NCBI RefSeq assembly: GCF_014395785.1 | Contig: NZ_CP060713.1 | Coordinates: 2,322,501-2,386,500 of the forward strand | Source: Nocardioides mesophilus | GTDB lineage: Bacteria; Actinomycetota; Actinomycetes; Propionibacteriales; Nocardioidaceae | Direction: 5' to 3' | DNA length: 64,000 nucleotides | Notes under the pieces: generated by a model | What the model saw: only the letters and a program-made list of their open reading frames with translations | The model's database searches: none | Told to the model about the DNA's origin: nothing | Shown here: positions 60,373 through 64,000 of the stretch, piece by piece | Position numbering within the stretch: position 1 is the stretch's first letter | Layout of the letters: the number at the start of each line of letters is the position of its first letter | Program-made: the position numbers and the translations under genes

Positions 60373-61566
60373 TCAGGGCAGCAGGTCGCCGGTGCCGGGG
60401 TCGGGCAGCAACGTCGCGGTGGCGTCGCCGAGACCGGAGGTCACGTCCCCGACCACGCCGCCGACCCCGTCCACGGTGTCGTCCACGGTGTCCTCGACGG
60501 TCTTCTTCACCTTGGTGACCGGGTCGTCACCGGCCTTGGAGACGTCGGTGTCGCCGGAGAGCGCGCCGCCGGACGAGGTGTCGCCTCCGGAGCCCGCGGT
60601 CGACCCCTGGGGTGCGGTGGCGGCGTCGGTGCCACCGGCGGCACCTGTCGCGGGAGCATCCGGTTCGGTGGTGCCGGTGTGCCCGCGCTGGACGACGACC
60701 GGGTGGCTGTTGTCGAGGCCGGCGAGGTCCGTCGGGCTCAGCCGCGCCAGCGTGCGGTCCACGTCGGCGGCGGCCCGGAACATCGGAGGCACCTGCAGCT
60801 CGGGCAGGTCCGCACAGCCGGAGCAGGCCTGGACCGCCCGGGCGTCGATGTCGCCGAGGGCCAGCGCTGCCGCGGCGAGCTCGTCCTGCGCCTCGGGCGG
60901 GGCGGTCTCGGACAGCTGCTCGAGCATGGTGATGCCGTCGGCGGCGAAGGTCCGGACCGCTGCGACGCTGGCCGGGTCGCGGGTCTCCGCGTAGGAGCCG
61001 AGCAGCAGGTCTGCTCCTTCGCCGGCCTGCGCGGTGAAGTCCTCGAGGACACCCGGGATCTGCGGTGCGGAGGTGGGATCGTCCTGCGCCAGCAGCCCCT
61101 CGACCTCGTCGAGGCGGTCGCCCGCGGCGCTCAGCAGGTCGCGGCCCTTGCCGGCGGGGCTCGTCGAAAGGCCCGCCTGGGCCTGCTCGATGCCTCGTTT
61201 GACCGGGTAGAGCGCGTCGCCGGGCAGCGCGCTCTGCGCCGCCACGGCCACTCCGGCGGTGCTGCCGAGCACGATCACGACGGAGGCCGCCGCGGCCAGT
61301 CGGCGCTCGCGCGGTCGTTGCCGGACCGGAAGCACCAGGGCGGCGCCGGGCACCAGTACCTCGTCGGCCTCGAGGAGCAGCCGGGCCCGGAGGTCGGCGA
61401 CCAGGTCGGCCCGCGGGGCGGCTGGTGCCTGGGAGCGCAGCGCGGTGGCCACCGCGAGCAACGGCTGGAGGCCTGGGTCGGGCTCGACGGCAGGACGGAG
61501 GACGACGCCGTCCACGGCCCGGGCGAACTCCTCGGCACGTCTGCGCGTGCTGAACAAGGAGGTCAT
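60373..61566 (-). CDS. Membrane protein, DUF5667/RsbN-like, putative anti-sigma factor
   Basis: 397 residues. N-terminal cytoplasmic part (STRRRAEEFARAVDG...), one transmembrane helix at about 90-111 (AAAASVVIVLGSTAGVAVAA), an extracytoplasmic DUF5667-type region with QSALPGDALYPVKRGIEQAQ, and a long Gly/Thr/Asp-rich low-complexity tail. It follows the BldN-like sigma gene in the same direction. In Streptomyces the gene after bldN encodes RsbN, its membrane anti-sigma factor, so this is a good candidate for that role. Not tested here. Confidence 0.7.
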   Translation of the reverse strand: MTSLFSTRRRAEEFARAVDGVVLRPAVEPDPGLQPLLAVATALRSQAPAAPRADLVADLRARLLLEADEVLVPGAALVLPVRQRPRERRLAAAASVVIVLGSTAGVAVAAQSALPGDALYPVKRGIEQAQAGLSTSPAGKGRDLLSAAGDRLDEVEGLLAQDDPTSAPQIPGVLEDFTAQAGEGADLLLGSYAETRDPASVAAVRTFAADGITMLEQLSETAPPEAQDELAAAALALGDIDARAVQACSGCADLPELQVPPMFRAAADVDRTLARLSPTDLAGLDNSHPVVVQRGHTGTTEPDAPATGAAGGTDAATAPQGSTAGSGGDTSSGGALSGDTDVSKAGDDPVTKVKKTVEDTVDDTVDGVGGVVGDVTSGLGDATATLLPDPGTGDLLP

Positions 61567-61702
61567 CGCGGTCGTCCTGTCTGTGCGAGGGAGGTCCAGG
61601 CGCCGGACCCGAGCGGCCGGTGCCCCATCACCTCGCTCAACGAGGGACCGGCGCCGGAGGTTACGGGCGTCCCGCGGTGCCGCGCACCACAGCCGGTCGC
61701 AC

Positions 61703-62500
61703 TCATCGCAGCCCCTCGGGGAGCAGCTTGGCCAGGTTGCGGACCCCGCGCAGCTGCAGCTGCTTGACCGCGCCGTCACTGCGACCGAGCACCCGGGCGG
61801 TCTCGGCGATGGAGAGGCCCTGGAGGAACCGCATGATCAGGCACTCCTGCTGCTCGGACGGCAGCTCCTTGAGCGCGGCGAGCAGGGCCTCGTTGGTCAG
61901 TGCGGCGAGGACGCTGGTCTCCGGCCCCTCGGTCACGTCGTCGTGCGCCGACATGTCCTCGGTGGTCATCTCCAGGCGGGTCCGTCCGGCCTTGAAGTGG
62001 TCGGTCGCGAGGTTCCGGGCGATCGTCATCAGCCAGGCGCCGAAGTCCTTGCCCTGCCAGCGGAACGAGCCCATGCCGCGCAACGCCCGGAAGAACGTCT
62101 CGGACATCAGGTCCTCGGCGAGCGCCACCGAACCCACGCGGTAGTAGAGGAACCGGTAGACCGCCGTGTGGTAGTGGTCGAAGAGCATCCCGAACGCCTC
62201 GGAGTCGCCGCCGCGGGCCAGCTCGACCAGCGCGATCAGCCGGCTCGCCTCCGCCTCGTCGGCCTCGGAGGAGGCGGCCAGTGCGGCGTCGGTGAAATCA
62301 CGGTCCGGCCCCGCCGGCTGCAGCTCCACCGCCTCGGAGAGCAGCCACGCCGAGCGTGCGCCACGGCCGGCGCGGGGACCGGCAGCCCCACCACTGGCGG
62401 GGACACCGGCGGCGAGCATCGGGGCCGGGTCCAGGGCGGCGGCGAGCGCGCGCCGGAGGGCCTGCAGCCCGCCGTCGAGCTCCGCCTCGCGTGTGAACAC
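61703..62500 (-). CDS. ECF sigma factor, BldN-like
   Basis: 265 residues. Region 2 (LARGGDSEAFGMLFDHYHTAVYRFLYYRVGS...LAEDLMSETFFRALRGMGSF) is at about 97-170 and region 4 (LPSEQQECLIMRFLQGLSIAETARVLGRSDGAVKQLQLRGVRNL) at about 205-258. About 95 residues precede region 2, as in Streptomyces BldN, whose N-terminal extension is removed by proteolysis. The GTG at 62500 follows GGGAG. A promoter with an overlapping inverted repeat lies upstream. A role in development or envelope stress is inferred from the BldN family. Confidence 0.82.
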   Translation of the reverse strand: MFTREAELDGGLQALRRALAAALDPAPMLAAGVPASGGAAGPRAGRGARSAWLLSEAVELQPAGPDRDFTDAALAASSEADEAEASRLIALVELARGGDSEAFGMLFDHYHTAVYRFLYYRVGSVALAEDLMSETFFRALRGMGSFRWQGKDFGAWLMTIARNLATDHFKAGRTRLEMTTEDMSAHDDVTEGPETSVLAALTNEALLAALKELPSEQQECLIMRFLQGLSIAETARVLGRSDGAVKQLQLRGVRNLAKLLPEGLR

Positions 62501-62556
62501 CGAGATCTCCCTTCCCGGCGCGCGCCGGGCCCTCATTCCCCAGGGTCAATCGGTCC

Positions 62557-62591
62557 AGAGTAGGTCGGTTCGACTGCTTTGTGAACCGATC
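62557..62591 (-). promoter_or_regulatory. Promoter and operator of the sigma-factor gene
   Basis: Reverse-strand TTCACA (62585-62580) and TACTCT (62562-62557) are separated by exactly 17 bases. GGTCGGTTC (62563-62571) and GAACCGATC (62583-62591) form an 8-of-9 inverted repeat spanning the -35 and spacer, a likely repressor or activator site. Predicted leader about 50 bases. Confidence 0.5.
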
Positions 62592-62783
62592 GGTAACCAG
62601 GAGCCGCACCTCGCCCCTGTGGCGCCGCTCACATCGGGGATACCCCGGGACAGGTCACCGCAATCCCCGCCGAACCTCGGACGTGTACGGTCCGCCTGAG
62701 CACCCCCAGCGGTCGGCACCTCCGGTTCCTGGCCGAACGGCTCCGTCACCGACTGCTGGGCCCACGACGAGGTTGCGACTGCC

Positions 62784-63710
62784 ATGACCGACCCGCAGCA
62801 CTCCGCCGGCGGCGGCACTGCTGATCCCGGCCGGCCCGACACGGCCGGGTTGGCCGGCCGTGCCGCGGAGCTGCTGCAAGCCCCGCTCGCGGCGGCGGTG
62901 TTCGTGCTCGCCCACCGGCACGGGCTGCTCGCCGACGCACTCGCCGAACCCGCCACGGCCACCGCCCTGGCCGCCGCCGCCGCGGACGCCCTCGATCCCT
63001 GGAACGGCGCGGAGCCGGCAGCGCATGCGCGACGCCGGTTCGTCGACCAGGCCGCCGAGCTCCACGGCCTCGTGAACGCCGTGCTGAGCGACCCTCGCAC
63101 CGGCTGGTGGGCGGCGCCCCTGGACCGCGACCACCAGCTGCTGCTCAGCGAACCCGACACCGCGCCAGCACCGACCGCGGCATCGGCTCGCTGGCAGACC
63201 TACGCCCAGCAGCCCGCGCAGGGGTTGATCACCTCCACCGAGCTGCCGGTGCCGCAGGAACAGCCGATCCGGTCCGGCGCACACGCCGCCCTGGCCTCCG
63301 GCCGCGGCGACTGGACCCCCACCTACCCGCTGGTGCAGGCCCGGGTGCGGGTGGCACCTCGCGCGCGCATCTTCGAGATCGCCGGGCCTGCTGACTGGCA
63401 CCGGCTCGTCACCAGGTACGGCGACCCGGCCGGCTACGCCGGACCCGACCGCAACCTGCTCGAGGCGGCCGACATCGACCACGGACCCGCCCCGGTGTGG
63501 GACGCGGCGGCTGCCGACTTCGACGGCGTCCACCTGACCTTCGTCGGGCTGCTCTCCGCGCTCTTCGTCCCCTGGTCCCAGTCCGGTGTCACCACGACCT
63601 TGTGGTCCTGGGAGTGGGAGCGGACGTTGTGGCTGCGACCCGCGTTCGCCGACCGCACCGCGCTGCCCGACCTCGTCGAGCAGCCGACCGCGGCACCCTT
63701 CCGGCCGTAG
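62784..63710 (+). CDS. Hypothetical protein, 308 aa
   Basis: Not recognised. Ala-rich N-terminal third (residues 20-90) without a clear membrane helix, then a compact region with many Trp residues: GDWTPTYPLVQARVRVAPRARIFEIAGPADWHRLVTRYGDP and HLTFVGLLSALFVPWSQSG, TLWSWEWERTLWL. No signal peptide. The ATG follows TGCGACTGCC without an obvious Shine-Dalgarno. It lies divergent from the sigma-factor gene. The conserved-looking Trp/Arg-rich centre suggests a folded enzyme or effector, but I cannot name a family. Confidence 0.65.
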   Translation: MTDPQHSAGGGTADPGRPDTAGLAGRAAELLQAPLAAAVFVLAHRHGLLADALAEPATATALAAAAADALDPWNGAEPAAHARRRFVDQAAELHGLVNAVLSDPRTGWWAAPLDRDHQLLLSEPDTAPAPTAASARWQTYAQQPAQGLITSTELPVPQEQPIRSGAHAALASGRGDWTPTYPLVQARVRVAPRARIFEIAGPADWHRLVTRYGDPAGYAGPDRNLLEAADIDHGPAPVWDAAAADFDGVHLTFVGLLSALFVPWSQSGVTTTLWSWEWERTLWLRPAFADRTALPDLVEQPTAAPFRP

Positions 63711-63753
63711 CTCATCCACCCAGCGCTGTCGGCGAGCGGAGAGCGCGCCTCGG

Positions 63754-64000
63754 TCAGAGCACGTGGCGCCGGATCGCCACGGCCGCGGCGGCGCTGCCGG
63801 CCACCGCGCCCGCTGCACCGGCGGCGAACAGCCCGGCCCGCGCGGCCTTGCGGCCGGTGCGGTAGTCGCGAACCCGCCAGCCGTGCGCCTTGGCGTGGTC
63901 GCGGAGTTTGGCGTCGGGGTTGATCGCGCACGGGTCACCGACGAGGGTCAGCATCGGCAGGTCGTTGAAGGAGTCGGAGTACGCCGAGCAGCGGGCGAGG
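63754..64000 (-). CDS. HAD-superfamily (SerB-like) phosphatase, C-terminal part
   Basis: The gene continues beyond the window. The last 81 residues show the HAD motif IV region [40 protein letters not shown], typical of HAD-IB phosphatases related to SerB1. It ends in a hydrophobic helix ([22 protein letters not shown]) that may anchor it to the membrane. Mycobacteria have serB1 (Rv0505c) near the same block. Substrate may be phosphoserine or a phospholipid intermediate. Confidence 0.82.
   Translation of the reverse strand, partial: LARCSAYSDSFNDLPMLTLVGDPCAINPDAKLRDHAKAHGWRVRDYRTGRKAARAGLFAAGAAGAVAGSAAAAVAIRRHVL

Overview
The window is a stretch of very GC-rich actinobacterial chromosome. 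Gene content and order point to Nocardioides or a close relative in the Nocardioidaceae; this is inferred from family resemblance and synteny, without a database search. Genes are tightly packed, GTG starts are common, and many neighbours overlap by the four bases GTGA. There is no prophage, insertion sequence, CRISPR array, rRNA or tRNA that I can see. Only one gene-free stretch exceeds 300 bases (11563-11944), and it holds an unusual repeat array.

Layout. 1-11562: end of a DUF2342 zinc metalloprotease, then tilS, hpt, ftsH and the folate genes folE, folP, folB, folK with their usual companions. A convergent FkbM methyltransferase/glycosyltransferase pair is inserted between folE and folP, and a two-domain GNAT protein closes the block. 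11598-11929: eight copies of a 22-bp motif in two opposed arms. 11945-18690: a glycine betaine/choline-type ABC importer, then a sulfotransferase-glycosyltransferase pair and a frameshifted second sulfotransferase. 18773-24066: an orphan nuoD, two PH-domain membrane proteins, a cation/proton exchanger and a MidA-like methyltransferase. 24267-34415: cofactor genes (DUF2520, panC, nadB, nadC, coaX), lysS, lsr2 and clpC. 34500-38965: an SMR efflux gene with divergent TetR regulator, a permuted-papain protein and a polar amino-acid ABC importer. 39041-43462: mutY, disA and radA.

43580-64000: a LacI regulator, a methyltransferase and VOC protein, an EF-G-like GTPase, a cysteine-rich protein, a Ppx/GppA phosphatase, a TIM-barrel protein, an ABC exporter, proline dehydrogenase and proC, trpS with an attenuator, acuC, an excisionase-type HTH gene, the 33-aa ribosomal protein bS22, a galE-like epimerase, a PlsC-like acyltransferase, a putative membrane anti-sigma factor with a BldN-like sigma factor, and the end of a HAD phosphatase. 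Two blocks recall the mycobacterial order: tilS-hpt-ftsH-fol-panC-coaX-lysS-lsr2-clpC-mutY-disA-radA, and ppx-TIM barrel-proC-HTH-bS22-galE-acyltransferase-serB.

Most notable signals: (1) the 32-bp-period inverted repeat array at 11598-11929; (2) a complete ribosome-mediated attenuator upstream of trpS, with a leader peptide carrying tandem Trp codons; (3) pervasive -10 hexamers 6-8 bases before start codons, implying leaderless mRNAs, several in back-to-back divergent pairs; (4) three apparent single-base frameshifts beside short C/G runs, two of them in pantothenate/CoA genes, which look more like assembly errors than decay; (5) clear operators for a TetR regulator and probably for ClgR.
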